A stretch of DNA of 64,000 nt, taken from positions 5,208,001-5,272,000 of the forward strand of contig JAEVHH010000003.1 of the NCBI GenBank assembly GCA_017607445.1, in the 5' to 3' direction. Shown here in pieces: positions 22,354 through 34,639 of the stretch (positions are counted from its first letter, which is position 1; each line of letters opens with the position of its first letter). The stretch comes from Histoplasma ohiense. Lineage: Eukaryota > Ascomycota > Eurotiomycetes > Onygenales > Ajellomycetaceae. The position numbers and the translations under genes are program-made. The notes beneath the pieces are model-generated. The model made no database searches and was not told the origin of the DNA. It saw only the letters and a list, made by a program, of their open reading frames with translations.

Positions 22354-25300
22354 TCTGCATACACTGTGACAAACCAGAGCACTTCATGAACCAATGTCCA
22401 AATGTGATCATCTCAAGTAAACCCCCCACACATGTGAACACTGTGTTGCCTGCAGACAGACAAGAATAGGGAAAAGATGAGCTCTCACTCTAAAACACAG
22501 ATGAGAGCTCAAGGAGCAGAAAGCTAGCTGAAGATTTGAGCAGAAAATACAAACAGACACAATCATAGTCTCTGTCATTGTAAATAGTCTAGTTAATGTA
22601 CAAGCAATGATAGACAGTGGTTTTCTTCATTACACTCTTATAGACACTCAGCTGATTGAGAAGCATAAGCTCCAGTGTATTTCCTTTCTCAAGTCATATA
22701 AACTTAGTGGATTTGATGACCTCAGAGGATCAGCCTTCTACAATATGATAAGATTTAACATCAATGTAGAAGAACATGAGAAAAAGAACATATACACATA
22801 CAAAATACAAGACCTTGAGTACAATCTAATGCTCAGTCTATTATAGCTCACAGAATTTGGAACCTTGTTGAACACACACAATCACTGTCTTATTTTCCCA
22901 GAAGACAACCATGTTTACAAAAAGAATGTTGATAGAACCACTGATTTCACTCAGATATCAGCAGAAGCATACAAACTACTAATCCATCAAGCATATGAGA
23001 AGAAGAATGTCCAAGTGTTCACTGCTAGCATGACAAATATCAAAAAAGTATTAGAAAAGTTAGAACTCAAAGATCTCAAGAAATCATGCAAGAAACTACT
23101 CAAATTATACAAAGACTTCACAGATATATTCAACAAGAAAGAAACTGAAAAGCTTTCTTCTCATCAAGAATCTGATATAGATCATACAATCAAGCTCATC
23201 AAGAAAGATAGTAAGAATTCACAATCACTCTGAGATTCTCTCTACAGCATATCACACAACAAGCTTCTCATTCTACAAAAAACACTCAATGAATTACTGA
23301 ACAAAGACTTCATTTATATTAGCAACTCACTCACTGCAGTATCTGTACTGTTCATGAAGAAATCAGAAGAAGACTTACAATTCTGCATTGACTATTGAGA
23401 ACTCAACAAAATTACACAGAAGAACTGATATTCTCTTCCACTCATCAATAAAATATTTGAATAAATAGAAAAAACAAAATGATTTACAAAGCTCAACATC
23501 TCTGCAGCCTTCTATAAGATAAGAATTAATGAAGGTGATGAATGGCTAACCACTTTTCATACATATTACAGATTATACAAATGAACAGTGATTCTTTTTG
23601 AATTAGTGAACACTTCAAGCACATTTCAGAAATACATTAACTGAGCTCTACAAGATCTGCTCAATGAAATCATTTCAGTATATATGAACAATATTCTGAT
23701 CTTCATCAATGAATCACTCACTGAGTACTGCAAGCACATACAACAAGTGCTTGACCATCTATATAAAGTCAGACTGCAAGTGGACATTGACAAATGCAAC
23801 TTCAAGATTAAGTCTACAATCTATCTAGAATTCATCATTCAAGCTGAAAAAGACATACACATGAATTCTAAGAAGATGAAAGCAATCCTCAACTGAGAGA
23901 CATCAGTCTCAGTAAAAGAGACTAGAAGCTTTCTAGAATTCATCAACTTCTATCAAAGATTTATCAAAAACTTCTTCAATATCATACAACCACTGACAGA
24001 TCTGACTCAGAAAGACATCATATTTCAATGAACTGATGAAGTGAATGCAGCATTCAAAAAGCTGAAGTGTATGTTCACAAACATTCCAATGCTGCAATTA
24101 TTTGATTCAGATAAGCATACAATTCTTGAAACAGACACCTCAGATTATGTAGTAGATGAGACACTAATACAATATGATAATGAAGATGTTCTACAATTCT
24201 GTGCCTTCATCTTGAAAAAGATGTCATCCACTGAATGCAACTACAAGATCTACAACAAGAAGCTTCTAGCAATTATACAATGTCTCAAAGAATGAGAGTC
24301 TGAACTTATGAGTGTCAAGAAGTTTGAGATTGTTACTGATCATAAGAACTTAGAATACTTCACAATCATTCATAAGCTCATCAAAAGACATATGCATTGA
24401 TCATTGTTTCTTAGCCATTTTTCATTCACAATTCATTATCAATCTGAAATAGAGAACACTCTTGCAGATGCTCTGTTTCACTGAGAACAAGATATGTCAT
24501 CTGATGATCTAGATGACAGATGGAAACACTGAGAGCATCAGTTAATCAACCCCACAATCATAGAAAGTTCTACACAATCAGACAAACCCTGCATACATAT
24601 CAATCAGTTCCAAGCTCAAGAACTCTCACTCAAAGAACAATGAAGACTAGCAGCAGAAGTAGATGAATTCTGACAGCAAGTCATCAAAGCTGTACAAAGT
24701 AAAGCATCTCAATTCCCTGCAGATGTATACTCAAAAACAGATATCTCAGCATATTCAATCAATGATGACAACTGCTTACACTTTCAAGATAGATGATGGA
24801 TCTCTGATTCAGAATCTCTATGAACACAGATCATGCAAGAAATTCATGACTCATCAATGACTGAGCACTCAGAATGTGAAATTATGTACAACATTATCAC
24901 TCAAGAATTCTACTGATCAGATATATTGAAAAACATACATCAGTTTGTACACAACTGTGATTGCTGCAGCTCAGTGACAGTATGATATGAACACTGAAAA
25001 GAAATACTAAAGCTTCTATCTGTTCTCAATCAAACTTGATGTGATATAGCTATCAATTTTGCAGTTTCCTTACTCAAAAACAGAGATTCTACAAACATTC
25101 TAATCATTGTCAACTGACTCAACAAGAGTGTAATACTACAGCTCTGTGACAAGATGAATATCAAAGTAGTTGCAGATGTCTTCATCAGAAGCTCATTCTA
25201 TCATATACACAGTCTGTCTTCATTCATTGTGTCAGATAGAGACAGTCAATTCATCAGTGCACTCTGGGTCTGTATATGTCAATTATTAAGAATCAAACAA

Positions 25301-26110
25301 AAGTTATCAACAGCATATCACTCAGAGACTGATGGAGCTACTGAGAGAATGATATAAACAGTAAAGAACATCCTTCATAAGTTCTGCAATTACACACAAG
25401 ACAACTGAAACAATCTGCTGTTATATACTGAGATTGTAATTAACAGTTGAGATTCTGCTACAACAGATATAAGCTCATTCTTTCTTCTACACAGATACAA
25501 CTTAGAGATTCTGAACTTCTCTGAGACTCTTCAAGAAACCATGCATGTTCACAGTCTCATACAGACAACAGAGAACATTGTGAGCAAGCTGAAGAAAGTT
25601 CACAAATGAGCAGAAGCTTCAATGATCAGCACTCAGCAAGATTATAAGAATCAAGCAAACATCAGAAGAAGTTCTACAATCCAATATCATATAGAAGACA
25701 AAGTCTGACTGAATCTCAAGAACATAAAAATGAACCATCCCTCACATACACTAGATTATCATCACATCAAGTATACAGTGAAGAAAGTGCTAGATACACA
25801 TGATTATTGACTCAACACTTCATCTGACATTCACAATATCTTTCATATGAACCTGCTCTGACTCACAGCTGAGGATCCATTCCCCTCACAGAGAATCTTC
25901 AATTGACAGTCACTCATCATTGTAGAAGAAGATAATAAACTCAAGTGAGAAATCAAAGTAATTCTTAACAATAGAATCAATCATCACTGCTGTGAATATC
26001 TCATCAAATGAGTAGAATATGATTGTCTGATCTGGGAATCTATATCTGCTTTGAAGAACACTGCCATTCTCAACATCTATGAGTTCTCACTCACTCTGAT
26101 AGAGGGGGAT
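22354..26110 (+). pseudogene. gag end and pol of gypsy copy C
   Basis: After B, gag resumes with a CCHC knuckle (HCDKPEHFMNQC, about 22364-22400). Then come a protease with MIDSG at about 22607 and an RT from about 23290. The RT catalytic motif is YMNN (about 23678) rather than YMDD. RNase H follows (24041-24295 open: ETDTSDYVVDETL, IYNKKLLAIIQ). An integrase lies at about 24840-25600 (SDRDSQFIS, TAYHSETDGATER). A chromodomain ends the protein at about 25950-26090 (YLIKW, WESISALKN). Stops are nearly all TGA; one TAG replaces a Trp near 22842. Confidence 0.85.
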
Positions 26111-26112
26111 AA

Positions 26113-26709
26113 TGTGATGGGTTAGCATTCATTAGTAATTAACTTATACAATCAATTCTTCTTCTGCACTCACTTGTTTCTGACTGTTGTGATCTCACAT
26201 AATTCTCAATGTTCTTTCATTTCATGCTTTGTGCTCATATAGTTTCTAACAATTCTTCTGCATAGCTCTTAACATTCTTCCACTCTGTGCTCTACACTCA
26301 TATAGTCTCTAACAATTCTTCCACATAGCTTCTTACATTCCCCCACTCTGTGTTCCACACTCATATAGTCTCTAACAATTCTTTCACATAGCTTCTTACA
26401 TTCTTCTGCTCTGTGTTCCACACTCATATAGTCTCTAACAATTCTTCTGTGTAGCTTTCAATGATTTCTTCATCTCACATTTCACACTTGTGTAATTTCT
26501 AACAATTCTTACACATATTCTTTAATGTTCTTCCACTTCACATTTCACTGTGAAGCAGCTTCTGATATTCTTTCACTCTGAACTTTTCTCTATAAGAATC
26601 CTCTTCATATAATCTTTTCTTCTGATTTCTTTTCTCTTTCTTTTCTTAATCAATTTGTAATCTGTAATTAGAATAGTATCAAATCGTTAATCAAAGTACG
26701 TCTGTTACA
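26113..26709 (+). repeat. 3' LTR of gypsy copy C
   Basis: It is 597 bp, pairing with 11647-12243. It is preceded by a polypurine tract (AGAGGGGGATAA) and followed by AACAG. The last 30 bp keep CG (AAATCGTT, GTACGTCTG). Confidence 0.92.
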
Positions 26710-29639
26710 AACAGTTGTCATCATTGATTGAATATGCTGAGATATCTGTTCTTGAATATACACCTGCAGAGAATTGAGGTGCTCTGCTTTGTACAGCTTT
26801 GATGATTTGTTGTCAGAATTCATCTGCTTCTGTCACTAGTCTTCATTGTTCTTCAAGTGAGAGTTCTTGAGCTTGGAACTGATTGATATGTACATGGAGT
26901 TTGTCTGATTGTGTAGAACTTTCTATAATTGCAGAGTTGATTAACTAATGCTCTTGATGTTTCCATCTGTCATCTAAGTCATCAGATGGTATATCTTGTT
27001 CTCAGTGAGACAGAACATTCACAAAAGTGTTCTCTACTTCAGATCAATAATGAATTGTGAATGAAAAACAGCTAAGAAACAATGATCAATGCATATGTCT
27101 CTCAGTGAGTTATTATTATTATTATTCTTCCGTTATACTCGTATGCAAGCAGCGCTTATGACGAGTCCTTGTGTGATGTTAAATACAGGCAAGAGTTGGT
27201 TATACCGGAGGAATGCTTAGTGTTGAACAGCGCCAAGAATAACAAGAACATAGGAAAATTAATGAAAGACAGAATTGGTACATGCAATACAGGTTTCCAG
27301 CCCAGAAACAATAAGCTAAATCAGATAGTAGGTCCACCTGAAGGTACCTACTTGGCAAGTTCACATCCCATTATTTTAGAAGCTGAGAAGTTGGCTCTGG
27401 ATGTAATGTTGTCCCCTGTGGGTTTCGAACCCACGCACCCTGGGTCCCCACGCCAAGGCGCTACCTGGTGGCCGCATTACCCATTCGGCCACCGGGGCCT
27501 CTCAGTGAGTTTATGAGTGATTGTGAAGTATTCTAAATTCTTATGATCAGTAACAATCTCAAACTTCTCAACACTCATAAGTTTGAACTCTCATTTCTCA
27601 AAACATTGTATGATTGCTAGAAGCTTCTTGTTGTAGATCTCATAGTTGCATTCAGCAGACAACATCTTTTTTGAAATGAAGACACAAGATTGTAGAACAT
27701 CTTCATTATCATATTGCATTAGTGCCTCATCTACTACATAATCTGAGATGTCTGTTTTGAGAATCATATACTTATCTGAATTGAATGATTGCAGCATTGA
27801 AGTGTTTGTGAATATATACTTCAGCTTTTTGAATGCTGTGTCTGCTTTGTCAGTTCATTGAAATACAGTGTCTTTCCAGATCAAATTCATCAGTGATTGT
27901 ATGATATTAAAGAAGTCTTTGATGAATCTTCAGTAGAAGTTGATGAATTCTAGAAAACTTCTAGTTTCTTTTACTGAGACTGATGTCTCTCAGTTGAGAA
28001 TTGCTTCCATCTTCTTAGAATTCATGTGTATGTCTTTTTCAGCTTTGATGATGAATTCTAGATAGATTGTAGACTTGATCTCAAAGTTGCATTTATCAAT
28101 GTTCACTTACAGTCCAGCTTTTTGTAGGCAGTCAAGCACTTGTTGTATGTGTTTACAGTGCTCAGTGAGTGATTCATCAGTGAAGATCAAGATATTGTTC
28201 ATATACACTGAGACAATCTCATTGAGCAGATCTCATAGAGCCCAGTTAATATATTTCTGAAATGTACTTGAAGCATTCACTAATTCAAAGAGGGTCACTG
28301 TTCATTTGTATAATCCATAATGTGTATGAAAGACAGTTAGCCATTTGTCATCTTCATTAATTTTTATCTTGTAGAAGGCTGCAGAGATGTCAAGTTTTGT
28401 AAATCATTTTGCTTTTTCTATTCATTCAAGTGTTTCATTGATAAGTGGGAGAAGATATTGATCCTTCCATATAATTTTGTTGAGTTCTTGATAGTCAACA
28501 CAGAATCATAAGCCTTCTTCTGATTTCTTTGCAAACAGTACAGATGCTGCAGTGAATGAGTTGCTAATACAAATAAAGTCTTTGTCTAGTAATCTATTGA
28601 GTGTTTTTCATAGAATGAGAAGCTTGTTGTGTGATATGCTGTAGAGAGAATCTCAGAGCAGTTGTGGATTCTTACTATCTTTCTTGATGAGCTCAATTGT
28701 ATGATCTGTACCAGGTTCTCAGTGAGAAGAAAGCTTTTCAGCTTCTTTCTCATCAAACACATCTGCAAAGTCTTTGTACAATTTGAGTAGTTTCTTGCAC
28801 AGTTTTTTGAAGTCTTTGAGTTCTAACTTTTCTAACACTTTTTTGATATCTGTTATACTAGCAGCAAACATTTGAACATTCTTCTTCTCATATGCTTGGC
28901 AGATTAGTAGTTTGTATACTTCCACTGATATCTGAGTGAGATCAGTGGTTCTATCAACATTCTTCTCATAAACACAGTCATCTTCTGGGAAAATAAGACA
29001 GCAGTTGTATGTGTTCAATAAGGTTCCAAATTCTGTGAGTCATAATAGACCAAGTATTAGATCATACTCAAGGTCTTGTATTTTGTATACATATATATTC
29101 TTTTTCTCATGTTCTTCTACATCAACATTAAATCTTATCATGTTGTAGAAGACAGATTCTCTGAGGCTGTCAAATTCACTGAGTTTACATAATTTGAGAA
29201 AGAAAATACACTGAAGCTTATACTTCTCAATCAGCTGAGTGTCTATAAGAGTATAGTGAAGAAAACCACTGTCTATCATTGTTTGTATATTGACTAAGCT
29301 ATTTACAATGACAGAGATTATGATTGCATCTGTTTGCATCTTCTGTTTGAATCTTCAGCTAGCTTTTTGCTTCTTGAGTTTTTATCTATATTTTAGAGTG
29401 AGAGCTTGTCTTTTCTCTGTTCTTGCCTATCCACAGATGATACAGCATTCATGCATATGAAGGGTTTACTCAGAGTGATTGTATTCAGACATTGATTCAC
29501 AAAGTGCTCTGACTTGTTGCAGTATATGCAGACTTCTCTGATGATTTGATCAGTGATGTTCTTCTCTGAGATGTTGAGAATCCTCAGATGACTTGCATTT
29601 ACATGTGAGACTCAGTTTATTGATTCTGATTCAGAGATG
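26710..29639 (-). pseudogene. pol segment of gypsy copy D (integrase N-terminus to protease), split by a SINE
   Basis: Reading on the minus strand from 29339 leftwards: protease with MIDSG (29280), the linker to RT (28719-29018, SVEVYKLLICQAYEKKN), RT with YMNN near 28195, RNase H (27591-27797, KTDISDYVVDEAL, IYNKKLLAIIQ) and the region leading into integrase (26720-27000). It is collinear with copies C and E. The SINE lies between about 27112 and 27498. Heavy mutation: almost no CG, CC or GG. Confidence 0.82.
27112..27498 (-). mobile_element. tRNA-headed SINE with (AAT)n tail, intact CpG
   Basis: It is a 387-bp insertion flanked by the 13-bp duplication CTCTCAGTGAGTT (27099-27111 and 27499-27511). 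On the minus strand it begins with a tRNA-like head of about 90 nt. That head has a D-arm/A-box TGGCCGAATGGGT and a perfect B-box GGTTCGAAACC within a T-arm (about 27410-27498), resembling a Leu/Ser-type tRNA. An unrelated body follows, and it ends in (AAT)n (on plus, TTATTATTATTATT at 27110-27125). The last about 50 bp resemble the 3' end of the LINE at 53666. CG and CC are retained, so it is younger than the host element's mutation. Confidence 0.85.
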
Positions 29640-30309
29640 TTTGTTTGTTTGTTTGTATTGGTTTAACATCTCGGAGAAAACATGGGCAGCGTCCGTGTTT
29701 CAGAAGCCTTCTGAAGAGCATGAAGACATGCTATGCTGAAGAGATTTCTATATACACAGAGAGAAAGAAAACAGAATTCAGATGGCAACTTTTGAGAAGA
29801 CTCAGCTCATTGAAAAGGGTTTTACTGAGCTGTGCATTCATTTCTGATCTGATGTATGATCATTCATGGTGGAGCTATAGTGTGGTTTCTGAGGGAAACT
29901 GCTGCTGCTGTATCTGGAAGGTTTTACAGTGAATGAAGAGGAATAACTCTCTCAGTTGATCTGAGAACTGTCTATACTTCTAACAGCAGAGAAAAGACAG
30001 ATGAGATAGACAAAAGAAAAGAGAAAAAATGAGTGTTCTGAAAAGAAAAATAAAGAGAAGAGTGAAGAAAAGACTGTGCTCTCTGTGACATCTTGCAATC
30101 ATGTGACTCAGTGCAAATCTGGGGGGAGAGAGAGGAGAGAGCACTGAAGAAGGTTGTGAGAGGAAAGAAGTGAAGAGAGACAGAGAGAGCAGTGAGAAGA
30201 GAGAAAAAAAATGCATATCTGCAGCTGAGAGCTGAGTCAGCATACAGACTGTACTGATTACATCACAGCTAGTTGAAATAGATGAGCTCATCATACTGAT
30301 TTAACCATT
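29640..30309 (-). repeat. LINE 3' untranslated region and tail
   Basis: It contains a 5'-polypyrimidine part and a distal block of about 350 bp, both shared with the fragments near 56.0-58.4 kb. On minus it ends with GAGATGTTAAACCAATAC then (AAAC)n. Confidence 0.8.
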
Positions 30310-30570
30310 TGCATCAGTTGAACTGATTGAATCAATTGAATCAATTGTATCAATTGTATCAATTGTATTGTTTGTACTGATTGAACTGATTGAACTGATT
30401 GTACTGATTGAACTGGTTGAACTGATTGTATCATTTGTATCAATTGAATTGATTGAGCTGATTGTATCAATTGAACTGATTGTACTGTTTATACTGATTG
30501 CATTGATTGAATCTATTGTACTGATTGAATCAATTGTACTGAATGTTGTGCTATCTGTATCATCTGTATA
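30310..30570. repeat. 9-bp tandem repeat (ACTGATTGA / TTGTATCAA variants) in LINE 3' part
   Basis: About 28 imperfect 9-bp units lie just downstream of ORF2. They make open frames on both strands (Ile/Ser/Asp-rich on minus, Leu/Ile/Glu-rich on plus) that are products of the repeat. Confidence 0.8.
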
Positions 30571-30739
30571 GACTTGGAACTGCTGTGGGGGTCTGTCAGA
30601 TGATATGTGTTCAAACAGCTGTGTTATCTCATGCAGTACTGTGTGTAGAACTGTGTGCAGCTGAGCAGTTCTACAAAGTCTGTAGAGATCAGAGACTCTA
30701 GATAGACAACAGCTGTCATTCAGTTGTATGACTGTGCTG

Positions 30740-33700
30740 CTGATTTTTTGAGTCAGTGAGAGAAGTGTCTCTGTAAGTGTTGACAGAGTATCAAATGTTC
30801 TGAGTTTTTGTTGTATCCACAGACACAGACAAGTCTTGCATCTGCATGCTGAAAGCATCTGTGATATCAGAAAAAGTTCTCATAAGAGAAGTGAAGTGTG
30901 AGTCAGTGATGAAGAACATGCTGTGACATGATGAGCTTTGAAGAAGTCTTTATTTGATATTTCACAATTGATCTACTGAATCTTCAGCTCTGATATCAGT
31001 CAGAGAGCTTTTCACAGACTCTGCTTCATCATTCTTACTCTGTTTCTTGACTGAGCTGCTTGATCACTGTGCAGATCTCACTGACTGTGAACATGATCTT
31101 GAGTTTATAGACTGAAACTACAGTAGATGAGATTGTCTGCTTAGTCAGATGATCTGCTTTCTTATTATTCTCTATTCTCATATACTCAGAGACTCATTTC
31201 AGACCCACATTATGTTGTCTGAGGAGCTTGTGGCAGTGATTGTAGACTCAGTTTGAGAAGGCCACCACACTGCTCTGTATGCTTCAGATGATTGAGATGT
31301 TATCAAGACAGAGTCAGATTCAAGAATTGATGCTGTCATCTGTGGCACAGAGTAGAAGCTTCATTGTATACTCTAATGCATGACAGACATCAACTGTCTC
31401 AGTGTTGAAGATATGTGATATAGAACTCAGTGCAGTTGAGAAGCTGATCAGTTGTTTGTTTCTTTGATAGACTATAAAGTTATAGTCAATCTGTCTGCTG
31501 TTGTCAAGAATCTGTTCTAATTCATCTGAGAAAATATATAGATCTGTTGAAGATTGACTTTTTCATTATTTTTTGAATGTCTGAACAGTATTTTTTTTGT
31601 CTATACTCTCTGTGAAGTCTGTTCTGCATCTCTCTGAGTAGTGTAGAATAACAAGTGTGGATCTATTGACTGCAGACAGCAGCATTCTCAATCTCTGAAT
31701 CTTGATTTTTGAGTACTGCTGAGTTTCAGCTCTTCTTTCATATGTGATCATTGAAGAAGCTATCTGTGAAGTCAGTGAATGTCTCTCATTCATTATCTGA
31801 AGTCTTGTTACAAAACATATTTTGATCTTCTTCAGAGCTATCATTGCTGATAAGAGCTCAGCATCTCAGTATAGAGTTGTGATGAGTGTTGTATGAAAAA
31901 CTGAAAGAACTTCTCTGACTGCTATGATAAGCATCTTCTTGACTGTTTTTATATATTATTTCAGACAGAAGCTGATCTCTTCACTTCTGTCTGTGTGTCT
32001 TGCTGACTGCATACAGCTGCTGTATCAGATCTCTGTGCTATAGAGCAGTAAGAAAATCATATAGATAGTGACTGTTTTTTGCAGAGCATCTGCTGAGAGC
32101 TCATCTCTGATCTTTTCTAAGCTTTGAATATGCTGAGCCACAGCTCTTGTCTTCTTTGTCTGAGTAGAGATATATGATCTTCAGATGAGTCTTCTGTCAA
32201 AGTGTACATTCAGTCAACAAAATACTAATTTCTGTTCAGCTGAGATAGTGACAGAGTGTATGATTAGATTCTCTGACACAATCACTGACAGTGTTTCATT
32301 ATATTGTTTTTTTGTGAGATGAATCATTTCAAGTTTCTCTGATGCAAAGATCATCTTATTTGTCTTTCTTCATCTCAGAATACTCTGTATATCATGGCTG
32401 AGAAGAATAGCATTGCTGTCAAATGAGTGTATAGCTCATCAAGTATTCAAATCATCTGTATAGTCAAAGTACAATTCTGAGTTCTGCCACAGCAGCTCTG
32501 TCAGATACAGAAGAAACAGTATTGATGACAGAGAAAACCTCTGTGATGTGTTACATTGCATCTGATGTGCTGTTGTGATAGTCTTCTTCAGTTGAATCTG
32601 AGCTCTGTGTTCAGTGAGAAAGCTGTCAATGAGTTGTAGCAGTTTGTACAGTCATCTCTATTGTGTCATTCACTGAAGCAGCTGTCTGCACAGCACAGCA
32701 TCAAAGACACTCTGCACATTCATTGTGATCATGAATATCTTCTTGTTTTGTGCAAAGACTGTCTTCTTCTCATGAGTGAAAGCAGCTATCAGATCTATTA
32801 TCAATTGTCTGAGCAGCATCTCTTCATACTGCAAGCTGACTACATCATGAATGAGTGCTGTGTACATCAGTCATCTTGCAACAATGTGTTTCAGTCTCTT
32901 GAAGATTACTGAGAGAAGAACAATAAATCTTCAGAAGTGAACTGAGCTTCTGTTTCTCTTATCTATTTTAAGTATCATTGTCATCTCTGTCAGTTTTCAG
33001 ATTTGTGAGAAGTGGCAGAGCTGAAGACAGCAGTTGTATAGCTGCTGTACAAAAAGAGATATATACTGTCAGTATGTCTTGAGCAGCTGCACTGTGATTT
33101 CATTCATATCTGAAGAGATACTCTGTACTTCAATGATATTGCACTCTACCTCCTTCATCTCAACCTGAGGGTTTCAGAGCAGGTTTCCCATGCCACTTCA
33201 GTGCTCATTATTCAATGAATTGTATTTCAGATCATTGACTGAGTTGTATTGCTTCAGAATGATTTGTTGAAGTGTCTTGACTTTGATGACTGTCTTTTCT
33301 ATGATCTGATCCTCAATCATCAGAGAGAGTGCTCTGAGATTGAGTTTCAGTCTATGCTATACTATCATCTGATACAGATCTCTGTCATCTCTGATCTCAT
33401 TGATCATCTGTCTTCAGTATGCACACTTGATTTTGTGCACTGTGTTCTTGAACTGATGCTTTGCAGTCTCTGTCTGATGAGTGGTGAGCTTTTGATGTGT
33501 TTTTTGACAGTCTGCTGTTCATTAGAGAGCTGTAGTTTGTTTTTGTTGCACTGACTTGCTGACTGTCTGAGCTGCAGTCAGAAGATTCTGAGTGAAATGT
33601 CAGATCAGATCATCAAACTGTGCTGCATTCTCAACTCTATCTGAGTAAGATATGTTCATCATAAAATCTCTGACAAAATCTGTAAAAAGCTTCAGCTGAG

Positions 33701-34500
33701 AGTCTGTGATTTTGATCTGAACTCTGCTCTGCTGTGTCTGAGATGTTGTTGGCAGTATAGTAATCATAGACTGATGATCTGAGCTGCAGTGTAAATTTTG
33801 ACACACTGAAGTAAAAGCAAAAATTACATTGAAGAAGATGAGATCAATTATATAATCTGCTGTATGAGTTGAAATATCTATCTCTTTCACAAAGTTCATT
33901 CTGTGTTCACTGATTCACTGAATAAGCTTCTCTTCTCAGTGCAGATTCACTGTCTCTGATTCAAAGACATCATATTGTACATTGAAATCCCCATCTACTA
34001 GACAGTGAGCTGGTGAGCTCAAATTGATCAGATAATTCATGACTGTGTCTGTCTCAGACTGTCTGTACACATTGAGAATGTGGCAGTCATTGACACTGAT
34101 TCACAGCAGATCTCTGTTTTGCACAGATCAATATTACTGTGCTCTTATTTTTAAACTCTTGTATATATATGTTATGATCTGAAGCCTCTTCTCCTCTTGC
34201 TGCTTCAGATTAGTGTCATCTCAGTGATCTATGAATGCAAAGCACTCATATGCTGAATGATTAGAAGTCTTGATATCAGAGTGTGTGTAAGACTTCTGTA
34301 TACAGATTACTTCACAGCTCTGCTTGAAAGTAAGCTGTAGAGCTGCTGTGTGACAGAAAACTGCTCTGACTGTATTTGCTCAAAAGATCTGCAGAGAGTG
34401 ATTTTTCTGCTGATTGTTTCTATAGCATCAGCTGTGTTGCTGATGTTGATGTTCTAGCATGAGAAATTATTTAATGAGCTGCTGTCAAAGTTCATCTGTG
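30740..34500 (-). pseudogene. LINE ORF2 (endonuclease, RT, RNase H)
   Basis: The endonuclease C-terminus is read at 33600-33899 (ADYIIDLIFF, SSDHQSMITILP). RT is read around 32670-32867 (LIIDLIAAFTHEKKT, then NVQSVFDAVL), with a YTDD catalytic motif near 32460. RNase H lies at about 30990-31550 (ending NKKADHLTKQ). A final Cys/His knuckle lies near 30790-30850 (VCVCGYNKNSEHLILC). The layout matches Tad1-like elements. TGA stops are frequent. Confidence 0.8.
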
Positions 34501-34639
34501 GAATGAGATTGAAGAATCTCAGATCTGTTGTCTGCATACTGAGACTAGACTGCTTTTTAACTGCTTGACTATACTGCTGCTCTGCTGTGTGAGCTGAGTG
34601 TTGTCTGATGCAGATCATCTATCAGATGGCATTTTCTTC

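Larger units (their letters stand above)
11647..26709 (+). mobile_element. Family-2 Ty3/gypsy chromovirus, copy C (complete, split by B)
   Basis: LTRs of 597 bp lie at 11647-12243 and 26113-26709 (TGTGAYRG...CTGTTACA). They are flanked by AACAG (11642-11646 and 26710-26714). Without the nested element B and its duplicated TCTGC, the element is about 6.2 kb. Plus-strand order is LTR, repeated leader, gag, [B], zinc knuckle, protease, RT, RNase H, integrase, chromodomain, polypurine tract (AGAGGGGGATAA, 26101-26112), LTR. TGA stops throughout show it is inactive. Confidence 0.92.

Noticed and set aside
27410..27498. Functional tRNA gene
   Set aside because: Acceptor stem pairs poorly and the anticodon loop is ambiguous; it is bounded by a SINE-type duplication.
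27169..27516. 115-codon frame containing GFEPTHPG
   Set aside because: This peptide is the typical antisense translation of a tRNA T-arm. The region is the SINE.
30301..30858. 185-codon Ser/Ile/Asp-rich frame
   Set aside because: It is mostly the 9-bp tandem repeat. The real LINE ORF2 C-terminus is read in a different frame of the same strand.
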